The position numbers and the translations under genes are program-made. Of a DNA stretch of 64,000 nt, positions 23,974 to 32,822 are shown in pieces (position 1 is the stretch's first letter; the number at the start of each line of letters is the position of its first letter). Source of the stretch: Synechococcus sp. M16.1 (GTDB lineage: Bacteria; Cyanobacteriota; Cyanobacteriia; PCC-6307; Cyanobiaceae); assembly GCF_014279895.1 (NCBI RefSeq), contig NZ_CP047954.1, positions 124,001-188,000 of the forward strand, in the 5' to 3' direction. The notes below the pieces were generated by a model. The model saw nothing but the letters and a program-made list of their open reading frames with translations, was not told the DNA's origin and did no database searches.

Positions 23974-25362
23974 ATGCCCGGCTTGATGCTGCTGCCCACC
24001 CTGCTGAGCGAAATCAGCAGTCACGACCTCGAATTGGCGGAAACGCTGATCGGCGTCCTTCGCTTCATGCTGATCTTCGTGGCGGCCCGCACCCTTGCTG
24101 AGGTGCTGGTGCGCTTTGAGCTCCCCACGATTCTTGGGGAACTCCTCGCTGGCGTGCTGATTGGTGCCTCTGGCCTTCACCTTCTGGTGCCGCCGGAGAC
24201 TCAAGTGCAGCTTTCCGGAGCGTTCTCCGAGGTGGTGGCTGGCCTTTCCCATGTGCCGGTGGAGGAGATTCCAGCCCTCTACAACGAGAGCTTTGGCGCC
24301 CTGCAGGCGGTGGCCACGCTGGGGCTTTATTCCCTGCTCTTCCTCACGGGTCTTGAAAGTGAGCTGGAGGAACTGATGGCGGTGGGGGCTCAGGCCTTCA
24401 GCGTCGCTGTGGTCGGCGTGGTGCTGCCCTTCGCCCTTGGCACCCTTGGCTTGATGGCGATCTTCCACGTGGATGCGATCCCGGCCATCTTCGCCGGTGC
24501 CTCGATGACGGCCACCAGCATCGGCATCACCGCCAGTGTTTTCGGTGAACTCGGCTATCTGCGCACCCGTGAAGGCCAGATCGTGATCGGAGCCGCCGTG
24601 CTCGATGACATCCTCGGCATCGTCATCCTGGCCATCGTGGTGTCCCTGGCGGCGGGCGGAACTCTGGAGATCGGACCCATCGTTCAGCTGGTGGTGGCGG
24701 CCGTTCTGTTTGTTGTGGTGGCCTTGTTGTTGAGCCAGAAGGCTGCCCCCGCCTTCGACTGGGTGATTGATCAGCTCAAGGCTCCCGGCGCCAAGCTGAT
24801 CGGCTCCTATTTGCTGCTGGCCGTCAGTTGTTTTGTCGCTTCTGCCATTGGTCTGGAGGCTGCACTCGGGGCCTTCGCCGCTGGTTTGATCGCCAGCACC
24901 TCCAAGCATCGCCACGAGATTCAGGCGGCGGTAACCCCCATCGTTGGCTTGTTCGCCACCGTCTTCTTCGTGCTGGTGGGTGCAGGAATGGACCTCTCAG
25001 TGATCAACCCCTCTGATCCGGGGGCCCGTTCCGCCCTGGTGGTGGCAGCCTTCCTGTTTGTGGTGGCGATCATCGGCAAGGTGGCTGCCGGCTGGGCCAT
25101 CTTCAGTAAGGAAAAAACCAACAACCTGGTGGTGGGGCTGGGAATGATGCCCCGCGGCGAAGTTGGCCTGATCTTTCTGGGCCTGGGCACCGCTTCAGGG
25201 CTGCTCAGCCCTGGCCTTGAGGCGGCGATTCTGCTGATGGTGATCGGCACCACGTTCCTGGCGCCAGTGCTGCTGCGCATCGTCCTCAAAGACAAGCCCC
25301 CTGAAGACGGCAATCAGGTTCCCGACGAATTTGCTGCCGATCCTCTGGCGGGTGCCTCCTGA
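23974..25362 (+). CDS. Cation:proton antiporter, CPA2 family (NhaS3/NapA-like)
   Basis: The 462-residue integral membrane protein has about 12-13 hydrophobic segments and the Na+/H+ exchanger fold. Key features are ELPTILGELLAGVLIG, SMTATSIGITASVFGELG, and the paired acidic residues AVLDDILGIVI expected in transport TM6 of electrogenic exchangers. The late motif GMMPRGEVGLIFLGLG also matches the family. In a marine cyanobacterium it would extrude sodium or regulate lumenal/cytoplasmic pH. The C-terminal tail is short, with no TrkA-N domain. The ATG at 23974 gives MPGLMLLPT. It ends two bases before a convergent small membrane gene. Confidence 0.92.
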   Translation: MPGLMLLPTLLSEISSHDLELAETLIGVLRFMLIFVAARTLAEVLVRFELPTILGELLAGVLIGASGLHLLVPPETQVQLSGAFSEVVAGLSHVPVEEIPALYNESFGALQAVATLGLYSLLFLTGLESELEELMAVGAQAFSVAVVGVVLPFALGTLGLMAIFHVDAIPAIFAGASMTATSIGITASVFGELGYLRTREGQIVIGAAVLDDILGIVILAIVVSLAAGGTLEIGPIVQLVVAAVLFVVVALLLSQKAAPAFDWVIDQLKAPGAKLIGSYLLLAVSCFVASAIGLEAALGAFAAGLIASTSKHRHEIQAAVTPIVGLFATVFFVLVGAGMDLSVINPSDPGARSALVVAAFLFVVAIIGKVAAGWAIFSKEKTNNLVVGLGMMPRGEVGLIFLGLGTASGLLSPGLEAAILLMVIGTTFLAPVLLRIVLKDKPPEDGNQVPDEFAADPLAGAS

Positions 25363-25363
25363 G

Positions 25364-25714
25364 TCAGTCGTCTTTTCCGGCATTGGCCAGGACGATCAGA
25401 ACACTCCAGCCCACGGCCACAACACCAAGGCTGGAGGCCCAGCTCGGACCCAGGACCCAACTGAATCCGAGCTGGGTGACAATGCCCACGACGAGGGCCA
25501 GCAGCAGGCTGCTGATCACCAGCACCGGTTGACGCACCGCTTCGGGAAGACCACCTTCCTCCAGGCTGGATTCCAACGTGCTGAGCGGTGCGCTCAGCGG
25601 CACGTAAAGGGCGATGGCCCAGAGCAAAGCTCCGCGCCAGACGGATGCGTCCGCCAGCGGTCCGCCCATCACCTCGTAGCTCACCATCCAGGCCGCTTCA
25701 GTGCTGCTTAGCAT
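25364..25714 (-). CDS. Hypothetical membrane protein, 116 aa
   Basis: The protein has three probable transmembrane helices (GALLWAIALYVPLSAPL, PVLVISSLLLALVVGIVT, SLGVVAVGWSVLIVLA) with a charged loop after the first. I recognise no family. Its 3' end lies two bases from the antiporter stop, and its start is 20 bases from the divergent alpha/beta hydrolase start, so promoters for the two overlap. Confidence 0.7.
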   Translation of the reverse strand: MLSSTEAAWMVSYEVMGGPLADASVWRGALLWAIALYVPLSAPLSTLESSLEEGGLPEAVRQPVLVISSLLLALVVGIVTQLGFSWVLGPSWASSLGVVAVGWSVLIVLANAGKDD

Positions 25715-25734
25715 CGCGTCCCTCGCAGCCGGCT

Positions 25735-26646
25735 GTGGATCGCGTCACCTGGAGCCATCTCGGCCACGCCGTGCATACGGTGCAGCAGCATCCCGAGCAG
25801 GACAACACCGATTGCCCGGCGCTTCTGTTGGTGCATGGGTTCGGAGCATCCACCGATCACTGGCGCCACAACATTCCCGTGTTGGCCCAGACCCACGCCG
25901 TGCATGCAATTGATCTGCTGGGCTTCGGCAGAAGTGCCAAGCCGGCGGGTCTCAATTACGGGGGAGCCCTGTGGCGCGATCAACTGGTGGCCTATGTGCG
26001 CGAGCGGATTGGCCGTCCGACGGTGATCGCCGGCAATTCCCTCGGTGGTTTTGCGGCCCTTGCTGCTGGGGCCGCGTTGGGATCGGACTGTGCGGGAGTT
26101 GTGCTGCTCAATGCCGCCGGTCCCTTCAGTGATGAGCAGAAACCGCCGCAAGGCTGGGGTGCCATCGCCCGCCAGAGCATCGGCACGGCCCTGCTGAAGA
26201 GTCCGGTGCTGCAGCGGTTGCTGTTCGAGAACCTGCGCCGTCCCGCCACGATCCGCCGCACCCTCAATCAGGTGTACGTCGACAAGACCAACGTCGACGA
26301 TTGGCTGGTGGAGTCGATTCGGCGTCCCTCACTGGATCCAGGCGCCTTCGGGGTGTTCCGCACGGTGTTCGATATCCCCCGCGGTCAGCCCCTCGATGAG
26401 CTTTTCGCGGAACTGACGGCGCCGCTGTTGTTGCTTTGGGGCATTCGTGATCCTTGGATCAATGCCCCCGGTCGCCGCTCCACCTTCCAGCGCCATGCTC
26501 CGGAGGCCACCACTGAGGTGGTTCTGGAGGCCGGACACTGTCCCCACGATGAGGTGCCGGATCAGGTGAATGCGGCGCTGCTGCAATGGATGGAGAGCCT
26601 GAAGTCGGCTGCTGCACCGACAAATGTTGATCTGCTGGCTAAGTGA
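25735..26646 (+). CDS. Alpha/beta hydrolase
   Basis: The 303-residue protein has the classical alpha/beta-hydrolase fold motifs: oxyanion segment LLVHGFGASTDHW, nucleophile elbow AGNSLGGFAAL (Ser), the acid region LLWGIRDPWI, and a catalytic His in EAGHCPHDEVPDQV. Related cyanobacterial proteins resemble plant pheophytinase and chlorophyll dephytylases, but the substrate here is not known. A GTG at 25735 (MDRVTWSHLGH) is the likely start; the frame upstream is open only as the antisense of the neighbouring membrane gene. An aldose-epimerase-like gene follows after 26 bases. Confidence 0.88.
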   Translation: MDRVTWSHLGHAVHTVQQHPEQDNTDCPALLLVHGFGASTDHWRHNIPVLAQTHAVHAIDLLGFGRSAKPAGLNYGGALWRDQLVAYVRERIGRPTVIAGNSLGGFAALAAGAALGSDCAGVVLLNAAGPFSDEQKPPQGWGAIARQSIGTALLKSPVLQRLLFENLRRPATIRRTLNQVYVDKTNVDDWLVESIRRPSLDPGAFGVFRTVFDIPRGQPLDELFAELTAPLLLLWGIRDPWINAPGRRSTFQRHAPEATTEVVLEAGHCPHDEVPDQVNAALLQWMESLKSAAAPTNVDLLAK

Positions 26647-26672
26647 ATGGATGAGCCACCCCGCATCGGCGG

Positions 26673-27527
26673 ATGCCCATGACCCTTACCCAGCAGTCGG
26701 CCCCCTACGCCCACTGGGACTTTGTGCATCCCAGCAGTGGTGATCGGTTGCGAATCATTCCCGAGCGGGGTGGTCTGGTGAGTGGTTGGTCTTGCGGGGG
26801 ACGGGAGATCCTTTATTTCGATCAAGAGCGTTACGCCGATCCCAGCAAAAGCATTCGCGGCGGCATTCCGGTGTTGTTTCCGATCTGTGGAAATCTGCCC
26901 GGAGATGTGCTGCCGGTGGATGGCGTCGACCATCCCCTCAAGCAGCACGGCTTCGCTCGGGATCTTCCCTGGCAGCTCCAGTTGCTTGAGGATCAGTGCG
27001 GTGTATGCCTCAGCCTCTCCAGCAGCGACGAAACGCTGAAGGCCTATCCCTTCCCCTTCCGTTTGGAGATGGAGCTGCGCCCGGTGGCCTCTGCCTTGGA
27101 GATCTCCACCACGGTGCACAACTGCGGTGATGCCCCCATGCCGTTCAGTTTCGGCTTGCACCCTTACTTCAACGTGAGCGATCTGGCCCAGACCCGGCTC
27201 ACGGGTCTGGCGGAGCGCTGCCTCAACCATCTGGAGATGGTGGAGGCAGCCACCGCCGATCAGCTCAAGCGCTTGCCCGAAGGGGTGGATTTCCTCTGCC
27301 GGCCTGCGGGGCCTGTCAGCCTGATCGACGACGCCACCGGCGTGACGCTGCAGCTGCAGCATCAGGCACCGCTGGATCTCAGTGTGGTGTGGACCGAGCC
27401 CCCGCGGCCAATGGTTTGTCTGGAACCGTGGACCGGTCCGCGCCAGGCCCTGGTGAGTGGTGATCGAAAACTGGTGCTCGAGCCCGGGACGAAGCAGACC
27501 CTGGCCTGTCGCTACAGCGTCTCCTGA
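26673..27527 (+). CDS. Aldose 1-epimerase / glucose-6-phosphate epimerase-like protein
   Basis: The 284-residue protein fits the galactose mutarotase superfamily, close to the YeaD hexose-6-phosphate epimerase branch. It has RGGIPVLFPICGN, the catalytic His in LKQHGFARDLPWQL, the second conserved His in GLHPYFNVSD, and a terminal acidic region VCLEPWTGPRQAL that holds the catalytic Glu. It interconverts anomers of hexoses or hexose phosphates; the exact substrate is inferred. The start is the ATG at 26673, with another ATG two codons later. Its 3' end overlaps the convergent glcE by 16 bases. Confidence 0.85.
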   Translation: MPMTLTQQSAPYAHWDFVHPSSGDRLRIIPERGGLVSGWSCGGREILYFDQERYADPSKSIRGGIPVLFPICGNLPGDVLPVDGVDHPLKQHGFARDLPWQLQLLEDQCGVCLSLSSSDETLKAYPFPFRLEMELRPVASALEISTTVHNCGDAPMPFSFGLHPYFNVSDLAQTRLTGLAERCLNHLEMVEAATADQLKRLPEGVDFLCRPAGPVSLIDDATGVTLQLQHQAPLDLSVVWTEPPRPMVCLEPWTGPRQALVSGDRKLVLEPGTKQTLACRYSVS

Positions 27528-28663
27528 TTCACCCCCGGCAGACGGCCGCGGCTGAGCTGCTGCTTGGGGTCGAACTGGCGTTTCACCGCTTCGATTAGCG
27601 GTCGGGATGGACGGTCAAGCCAGACCGGCACGGTTGAGCCAGCCGCGCGTTTCAACAGCGTGATTTCGCCGCCGAGGCGGATCACGCTGCGGCGCAGCGC
27701 CTCCAGCTGGTGATCCGCTGTCGCCGCGTCGCACCAGCCATCACCGCAGCCGGCTCCTGCGGCCAGTTCCCAGGTCCATGGTTTGAGGGCCCTCATCGCC
27801 TCATCCCGCAACAACCGGTGCAACTGGGCCGGCGGTAGCACCAGCCGCACCAGCTGCGCAGAGGGGCTGGCATCGAAGGGTGTGGTGAGGGCATCGGAAC
27901 AAGCCTGGCGTTCGGCGCTGAGCTGTTGGTTCAGCGCCAACCCCTCGAGCTGCTTCAGCTGATCGTTCACCGCCTGCTCCGACACGCTGCTCACCACCAG
28001 CCGCAGCCGCCAGGCACCATCGCCGCCGTTGATCCAGTCACAGCGTTCCGGTGTGAGGCTGGAGCGCAGCAGGTCGCTACGAAAGGCCTCCTGGGCCTTC
28101 AGGTCGCCTTCCACCAGCAGGCCGCTCCGGGCGGGGCGCAGCGGTTGCAGCCGCAGGGTGAGTTCGGTGATCAGCGCCAAGCTGCCCCAGCTGCCGCAGA
28201 GCAGCCGCATCAGGTCGTAGCCCGCCACGTTCTTCACAACCCGTCCACCGGCATGGGCTTCGACGCCATCCGCCCGCAACAGGCCGATGCCGATGATCTG
28301 ATCGCGCACCCCCAGATGGCGCTGCCGCAGTCCCCCCGCCAGTCCACGGGCCACCAGGCCGCCGATGCTTCCGGGAGCGCCGGCCCGGGGCCAGTCAATG
28401 GGCAGCCATTGCCCCTGCTCCGCCAGCAGATCCTGCAGGTCCTGCAATGGCAGGCCGGCTTCCACCGTGATGGTCAGATCGTCCACGGCATGGTCGATCA
28501 CCCTGTTGAGCTGCTGGCAGGAGAGCACCTCATGGCAGGGATCCAGCGGAGGACCCCAGTCCAGGCGTGTGCCCAGCCCGCTGGGACTCCAGGGGGTGCC
28601 GCTCTGGTGCCACTGGCGCACCAGATCAATCAGGGCATTGCGGCTGGCGGGGGAATGGCTCAC
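27512..28663 (-). CDS. glcE: Glycolate dehydrogenase FAD-binding subunit GlcE
   Basis: GlcE is the second FAD-binding subunit of the glycolate dehydrogenase that oxidises photorespiratory glycolate. The 383-residue product shows the FAD-binding type 4 pattern: TITVEAGLPLQDLQDLLAEQGQWLP, APGSIGGLVARGLAGGLRQRHLGVRD and VKNVAGYDLMRLLCGSWGSLALITELTLRLQP. The start is a GTG at 28663, which leaves only 14 bases to the divergent kinase ATG. The partner glcF lies beyond that kinase on the same strand. The glcD subunit is not in this window. Confidence 0.9.
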   Translation of the reverse strand: MSHSPASRNALIDLVRQWHQSGTPWSPSGLGTRLDWGPPLDPCHEVLSCQQLNRVIDHAVDDLTITVEAGLPLQDLQDLLAEQGQWLPIDWPRAGAPGSIGGLVARGLAGGLRQRHLGVRDQIIGIGLLRADGVEAHAGGRVVKNVAGYDLMRLLCGSWGSLALITELTLRLQPLRPARSGLLVEGDLKAQEAFRSDLLRSSLTPERCDWINGGDGAWRLRLVVSSVSEQAVNDQLKQLEGLALNQQLSAERQACSDALTTPFDASPSAQLVRLVLPPAQLHRLLRDEAMRALKPWTWELAAGAGCGDGWCDAATADHQLEALRRSVIRLGGEITLLKRAAGSTVPVWLDRPSRPLIEAVKRQFDPKQQLSRGRLPGVNQETL

Positions 28664-28677
28664 GGCACGATGGTGCC

Positions 28678-30024
28678 ATGAAGGTTGTGGTCATTGACGA
28701 CGATCCCACCGGCTCGCAGACGGTGCATAGTTGCCCGCTGCTGCTGCGCTGGGATGTCGACACCTTGCGCCGGGGGCTGCGCCATGCGTCGCCTCTGTTG
28801 TTTCTGCTGGCCGACACCCGGGCGCTGATGCCCACGGATGCCGCGGAACGCAACCGCGGCATTGCGGTGGCCTTGGATCAGGCGCTGCAGCGGGAGGGAT
28901 TGGCGCGTGATCAGGTGCTGCTGGTGAGTCGTGGTGATTCGACCTTGCGCGGCCATGGGGTGCTGGAGCCTGAGGTTTTGCAGGCGTCCTTCGGGCCTTT
29001 TGATGCCACGTTCCATGTTCCGGCGTTCTTGGAAGGGGGTCGCACCACCGTGAACGGGGTGCATCTCCTCCACGGGGAAGCGGTGCACACCACGCCGTTT
29101 GCCCAGGACCGGCTGTTCGGTTTCAGTAACAGCGATCTCGCCTGCTGGCTGGAGGAGAAGAGCGACGGGGCCATCGCCGCGGCGTCGGTGCAGCTGATCA
29201 GTGGCCGGGAGCTCGATGCTGCCTGCGCTGCTGGGCTGCCGCTGTTGATCGAGCGTCTGCGTGGGCTCCAGGGCAATGCATCTGTGGTGGTGGATGCCGA
29301 GCGGCAGGAGCAGCTCACCGCTCTGGCCGCAGCGGTGCGCGCCCTGCAAGGGCAGAAACGCTTTCTGTTCCGTTCCGCCGCCAGCATGGTGAAGGCCCTG
29401 GCGGATCCAGGCCCGCCGCCGCTTGATCCCAAGGGCTTAGCGGGGTTGCGACGGTTGGCTGACGATGGAACGCCTCTGCCGGGCCTGGTGATGGTGGGCT
29501 CCCATGTGCCCTTGGCGGATCAGCAGCTGGAGCTGTTGCTGCAGGAATCGGGTTGCCAAGGTGTTGAACTGCCGGTGCCGCGCATCGCCCGGGTGCTGGA
29601 GGGGCCGACACCCGACCTGTTGCTGGCGGATTTAGAGCGGGTCTGGTTGCAGCAGCTGCGGGCGCTGCTTGATCGAGGTCTGACGCCGGTGCTGTTCACC
29701 AGCCGCGGTGAGCTGCGTTGCGCCTCCGAGCATGAGGGCCGGCGCTTGTCCTGCGCTCTGGCCGAGTTGATGGGTCGATTGGCGGCAGCTCTCGCGCCTG
29801 ATCTGGGCTACTTGATCAGCAAAGGCGGCATCACCAGCCAGACGCTGCTGGCTCGGGGTCTGGCCCTTGAGTCGGTACAGCTGGAAGGGCAGCTGCTGCC
29901 GGGTTTGTCGCTGGTGCGTCCGTCAGCGGGGCCCTGCAGCGGACTGCCGATTCTCACCTTCCCCGGCAATCTCGGCGATGCCGGCACCCTGCGGGAGGCC
30001 TGGCAGCGGATGGAGGCCGGCTGA
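28678..30024 (+). CDS. Four-carbon acid-sugar kinase family protein (OtnK/DUF1537-like)
   Basis: The 448-residue protein begins with the family signature MKVVVIDDDPTGSQT, followed by FLLADTRALMP and VLLVSRGDSTLRGH. The C-terminal nucleotide-binding half contains LGYLISKGGITSQTLLARGL and ILTFPGNLGD. Family members phosphorylate four-carbon acid sugars such as threonate, erythronate or 3-oxo-tetronates. In a cyanobacterium the substrate is unknown. It sits between glcE and glcF on the opposite strand, and its last 102 bases overlap the 3' end of glcF. An earlier in-frame start runs through glcE and is rejected. Confidence 0.88.
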   Translation: MKVVVIDDDPTGSQTVHSCPLLLRWDVDTLRRGLRHASPLLFLLADTRALMPTDAAERNRGIAVALDQALQREGLARDQVLLVSRGDSTLRGHGVLEPEVLQASFGPFDATFHVPAFLEGGRTTVNGVHLLHGEAVHTTPFAQDRLFGFSNSDLACWLEEKSDGAIAAASVQLISGRELDAACAAGLPLLIERLRGLQGNASVVVDAERQEQLTALAAAVRALQGQKRFLFRSAASMVKALADPGPPPLDPKGLAGLRRLADDGTPLPGLVMVGSHVPLADQQLELLLQESGCQGVELPVPRIARVLEGPTPDLLLADLERVWLQQLRALLDRGLTPVLFTSRGELRCASEHEGRRLSCALAELMGRLAAALAPDLGYLISKGGITSQTLLARGLALESVQLEGQLLPGLSLVRPSAGPCSGLPILTFPGNLGDAGTLREAWQRMEAG

Positions 30025-31281
30025 GGCGGCCAGTAGTTCCATCGGGTGTTGCACCCGGGCCCGATCGCCCAGGTGCCGCCGCAGTTGCAGGGTGCAACCG
30101 ATGTTGGCGCTGGCTACCAGTTCAGCACCGGTGCCGCTGAGGTCGTCGGCCTTGATCCGGCCCAGTTTGGCGGCTTCCTCCGGCTGCACCAGGTTGTAGA
30201 TGCCGGCGCTGCCGCAGCACACCCCCGCTTCGGTTGCTTCCCGCAGCTGAAGGTTGGGGATGGCCCGCAGCAGCTGACGGGGCTGGGCCTGGATTCCCTG
30301 GCCGTGAATCATGTGGCAGGCGTCATGCATGGCCACGACGCCGGGAAGTGGTTGCAGTTGGGTGCGGAATGTCTCCAGGAGGCCGCGGTCCGCCAGGAAT
30401 TCCTGCACATCCAACACCGGAGCGCGGAAGGCAGCTTTCCCGTTCAGGAGCTCGCCGTAGGCCTTCATCGTGTGGCCGCAGCCCGAAGCGGCCACCAGCA
30501 CCGCATCCAGATCTCCCTTAACGGCATTCATGCTCCGAATCAGATCCGTCGCCAATTGGCGCGTGAGTTCCAGCTCCCCCTGGTGATGGCTCACCGCCCC
30601 GCAGCATCCCTGGCCTGGCGGAATCACCACCTCAAATCCGTTGGCTTGCAGCACCTTCACCGTTGCGGTGCTGACGCTGGGATCGAAGCAGCGCTGCACG
30701 CAGCCCAGCAACAGCGCCACGCGGCCGCGGCGTTTGCCGGAGGCGGGATTGATCTGGGGCAGTCGGTCGCTGAAGCTCTCCGGCACCAGGGGCGGCAGCA
30801 GCTGCTCCATCGCTTCGATTTCCGGCCCGAACAGACGGGTGAGCCCGGAGCGGCGGGCCAGCTGTTGCAGCGGTGTGCCGGCATAGGCCCGCAGGGGTTG
30901 CAGCAGGGCCCTCAGGCGCTTGGGGTAGGGCAGCACCTGCAGCAGCAGCTTGCGGAAGCTGGTTTGCCAACTGCTGCGCTGGTTGGCCTGATTGAGCTTG
31001 GGGCGGGTGGCTTCGATCAGCTGGTCGTAGCGGACTCCTGAAGGACACGCCGAAACACAGGCGTAACAGCCCAGGCAGGTGTCGAAATGGCTGGCCACCG
31101 TGGCATCCAGCTCCAGGTCACCGGCTTCTATCGCCCGTAGCGCGTGAATACGGCCGCGGGGCGAGTCCATCTCGCTGGCCAGCACGCGATAGCTGGCACA
31201 GGTGGGAAGGCAGAAGCCGCAGTGCACGCAGGGGTCTGCTGCGCCGGCGGGAAGCCCGGGGAGCTGGGTGGGAGAGGCCAT
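29923..31281 (-). CDS. glcF: Glycolate dehydrogenase iron-sulfur subunit GlcF
   Basis: GlcF carries electrons from the flavin subunits through two [4Fe-4S] centres. The 452-residue protein has two N-terminal ferredoxin motifs (CVHCGFCLPTC and CLGCYACVSACPSG), then two Cys-rich CCG domains (GCCGAVSHHQGE, VCCGSAGIYN). The ATG at 31281 (MASPTQLPGLP) is chosen over one 21 codons upstream, which would overlap icd. The tail from about residue 420 overlaps the convergent kinase gene by 102 bases, an unusually long overlap for this window. Confidence 0.92.
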   Translation of the reverse strand: MASPTQLPGLPAGAADPCVHCGFCLPTCASYRVLASEMDSPRGRIHALRAIEAGDLELDATVASHFDTCLGCYACVSACPSGVRYDQLIEATRPKLNQANQRSSWQTSFRKLLLQVLPYPKRLRALLQPLRAYAGTPLQQLARRSGLTRLFGPEIEAMEQLLPPLVPESFSDRLPQINPASGKRRGRVALLLGCVQRCFDPSVSTATVKVLQANGFEVVIPPGQGCCGAVSHHQGELELTRQLATDLIRSMNAVKGDLDAVLVAASGCGHTMKAYGELLNGKAAFRAPVLDVQEFLADRGLLETFRTQLQPLPGVVAMHDACHMIHGQGIQAQPRQLLRAIPNLQLREATEAGVCCGSAGIYNLVQPEEAAKLGRIKADDLSGTGAELVASANIGCTLQLRRHLGDRARVQHPMELLAASAGLHPLPGLPQGAGIAEIAGEGENRQSAAGPR

Positions 31282-31315
31282 CGCCTGAGTCTGGCGTGAA
31301 TGGCAGCTCTGGTGA

Positions 31316-32740
31316 TCAGAAGCGCTGGATGACCGCGTCGGCAAAACCGCTGCAGCTCACTGGATCCACTTGGGGCTCCATCAGTCGGGCCAGGTCGTAG
31401 GTGACCTGCTTGTCCGCGATGGCGGCACTGAGACCCTTGGTCACCAGATCCGCAGCTTCCTGCCAGCCGAGGAACTCCAGCATCATCACGCCGCTGAGGA
31501 TCACTGAGCCTGGGTTGATCCGGTCGAGGCCAGCGTGTTTCGGGGCGGTGCCGTGGGTGGCTTCGAAGATGGCGGCGTTCTCGCCGATGTTGGCGCCGGG
31601 GGCCATGCCCAAGCCACCGACCATCGCAGCGGCGGCGTCGGAGATGTAATCGCCGTTGAGATTGAGCGTGGCGAGGATCGAATACTCCTGGGGGCGGGTC
31701 TGGATCTGCTGGAAAATGCTGTCGGCGATGCGGTCATCCACCAGCACCATCTCCTTCCACTTGCCGCCACCGTGGCTGCTACCGATGGCGTCGATCACCG
31801 CCTGCACCTCGGCATCAATTTCAGCCTTTTTCTCCGGGGTCAGGCTGTCGTAGCCAGGCTCGATCATCCGGGCGTTGGCCTGCACGCTCAGGTTGGGATC
31901 CTTCTCGAGGTTGCCGAGAATCCAGCTTTCCCGCTCAGTGATGCACACGTCGCGGAATTCTGTGGTGGCCAGCTCGTAGCCCCAGTCGCGGAAGGCTCCT
32001 TCCGTGAACTTCATAATGTTGCCCTTGTGCACCAGGGTCACATGGCGCTTGTCGCCCTGAAGACGCAGGGCGTGCTGGATCGCCTTGCGGATGTGGCGCT
32101 GGCTGCCGGCTTTGCTCACCGGCTTGATGCCGATGCCGGAACCCTCGGGGATCTGACGCTTGCCCAGCTTGCCGTTGGCGGGGATGACCACCTCGTTGAG
32201 GTGCTTGCGCAGCTCCTGGCCAACGGCGTCATCGGCTTCCCATTCCACCCCCATGTAGATGTCTTCGGTGTTCTCCCGGTAGACGATCACGTCCAGATCC
32301 TGGGGACGTTTGTGGGGGCTTGGGGTGCCCTCGTAGTAACGGCAGGGGCGCACGCAGGAATACAGATCAAAGATCTGGCGCAGGGCCACGTTCAGCGACC
32401 GGATGCCGCCACCCACCGGAGTGGTGAGGGGGCCTTTGATGGCCACGCCGTAGGCGCGGATCGCCTCGAGGGTGTCCTCCGGCAGGTACTGGTAGGTGCC
32501 GTAGAGGTCGCAGGCCTCATCGCCGGCGTACACCTTGAACCATTCGATGCTCTTGCTGCCGCCGTAGGCCTTGGCCACAGCCGCATCCAACACTTTCTGG
32601 GTGGCGGGCCAGATGTCCACCCCGGTGCCATCGCCCCGGATGAAGGGGATGATCGGGTTGTCGGCCACCACGGGCTGACCGTTCTCGAAGCGGATCGGTG
32701 TGCCCTGGCTGGGGGCGGTGAGCTTCTCGAACTGGGCCAT
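31316..32740 (-). CDS. icd: Isocitrate dehydrogenase (NADP+)
   Basis: ICD oxidatively decarboxylates isocitrate to 2-oxoglutarate, the carbon skeleton for ammonium assimilation and the signal for NtcA/PII in cyanobacteria. The 474-residue product shows IPFIRGDGTGVDIWP, the substrate-binding RSLNVALRQIFDLYSCVRPCRYY, YRENTEDIYMGVEWEA, LVHKGNIMKFTEGAF, and the nucleotide-binding HGTAPKHAGLDRINPGS. It stands just upstream of glcF on the same strand with 34 bases between them and diverges from the GtrB-like gene (82-base spacer). Confidence 0.96.
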   Translation of the reverse strand: MAQFEKLTAPSQGTPIRFENGQPVVADNPIIPFIRGDGTGVDIWPATQKVLDAAVAKAYGGSKSIEWFKVYAGDEACDLYGTYQYLPEDTLEAIRAYGVAIKGPLTTPVGGGIRSLNVALRQIFDLYSCVRPCRYYEGTPSPHKRPQDLDVIVYRENTEDIYMGVEWEADDAVGQELRKHLNEVVIPANGKLGKRQIPEGSGIGIKPVSKAGSQRHIRKAIQHALRLQGDKRHVTLVHKGNIMKFTEGAFRDWGYELATTEFRDVCITERESWILGNLEKDPNLSVQANARMIEPGYDSLTPEKKAEIDAEVQAVIDAIGSSHGGGKWKEMVLVDDRIADSIFQQIQTRPQEYSILATLNLNGDYISDAAAAMVGGLGMAPGANIGENAAIFEATHGTAPKHAGLDRINPGSVILSGVMMLEFLGWQEAADLVTKGLSAAIADKQVTYDLARLMEPQVDPVSCSGFADAVIQRF

Positions 32741-32822
32741 GGCGGTTGGTCGGGCGTCAGCAGGCCGAGCCTATGACTGAGCCGGGAGCCCTACGGTTTC
32801 AAACAGTGCAGACCGCGCATCA

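Noticed and set aside
23911-24915. 334-codon minus-strand frame opposite the antiporter gene
   Set aside because: Rich in Gln, His and Gly with no domain; it mirrors hydrophobic codons of the real membrane protein.
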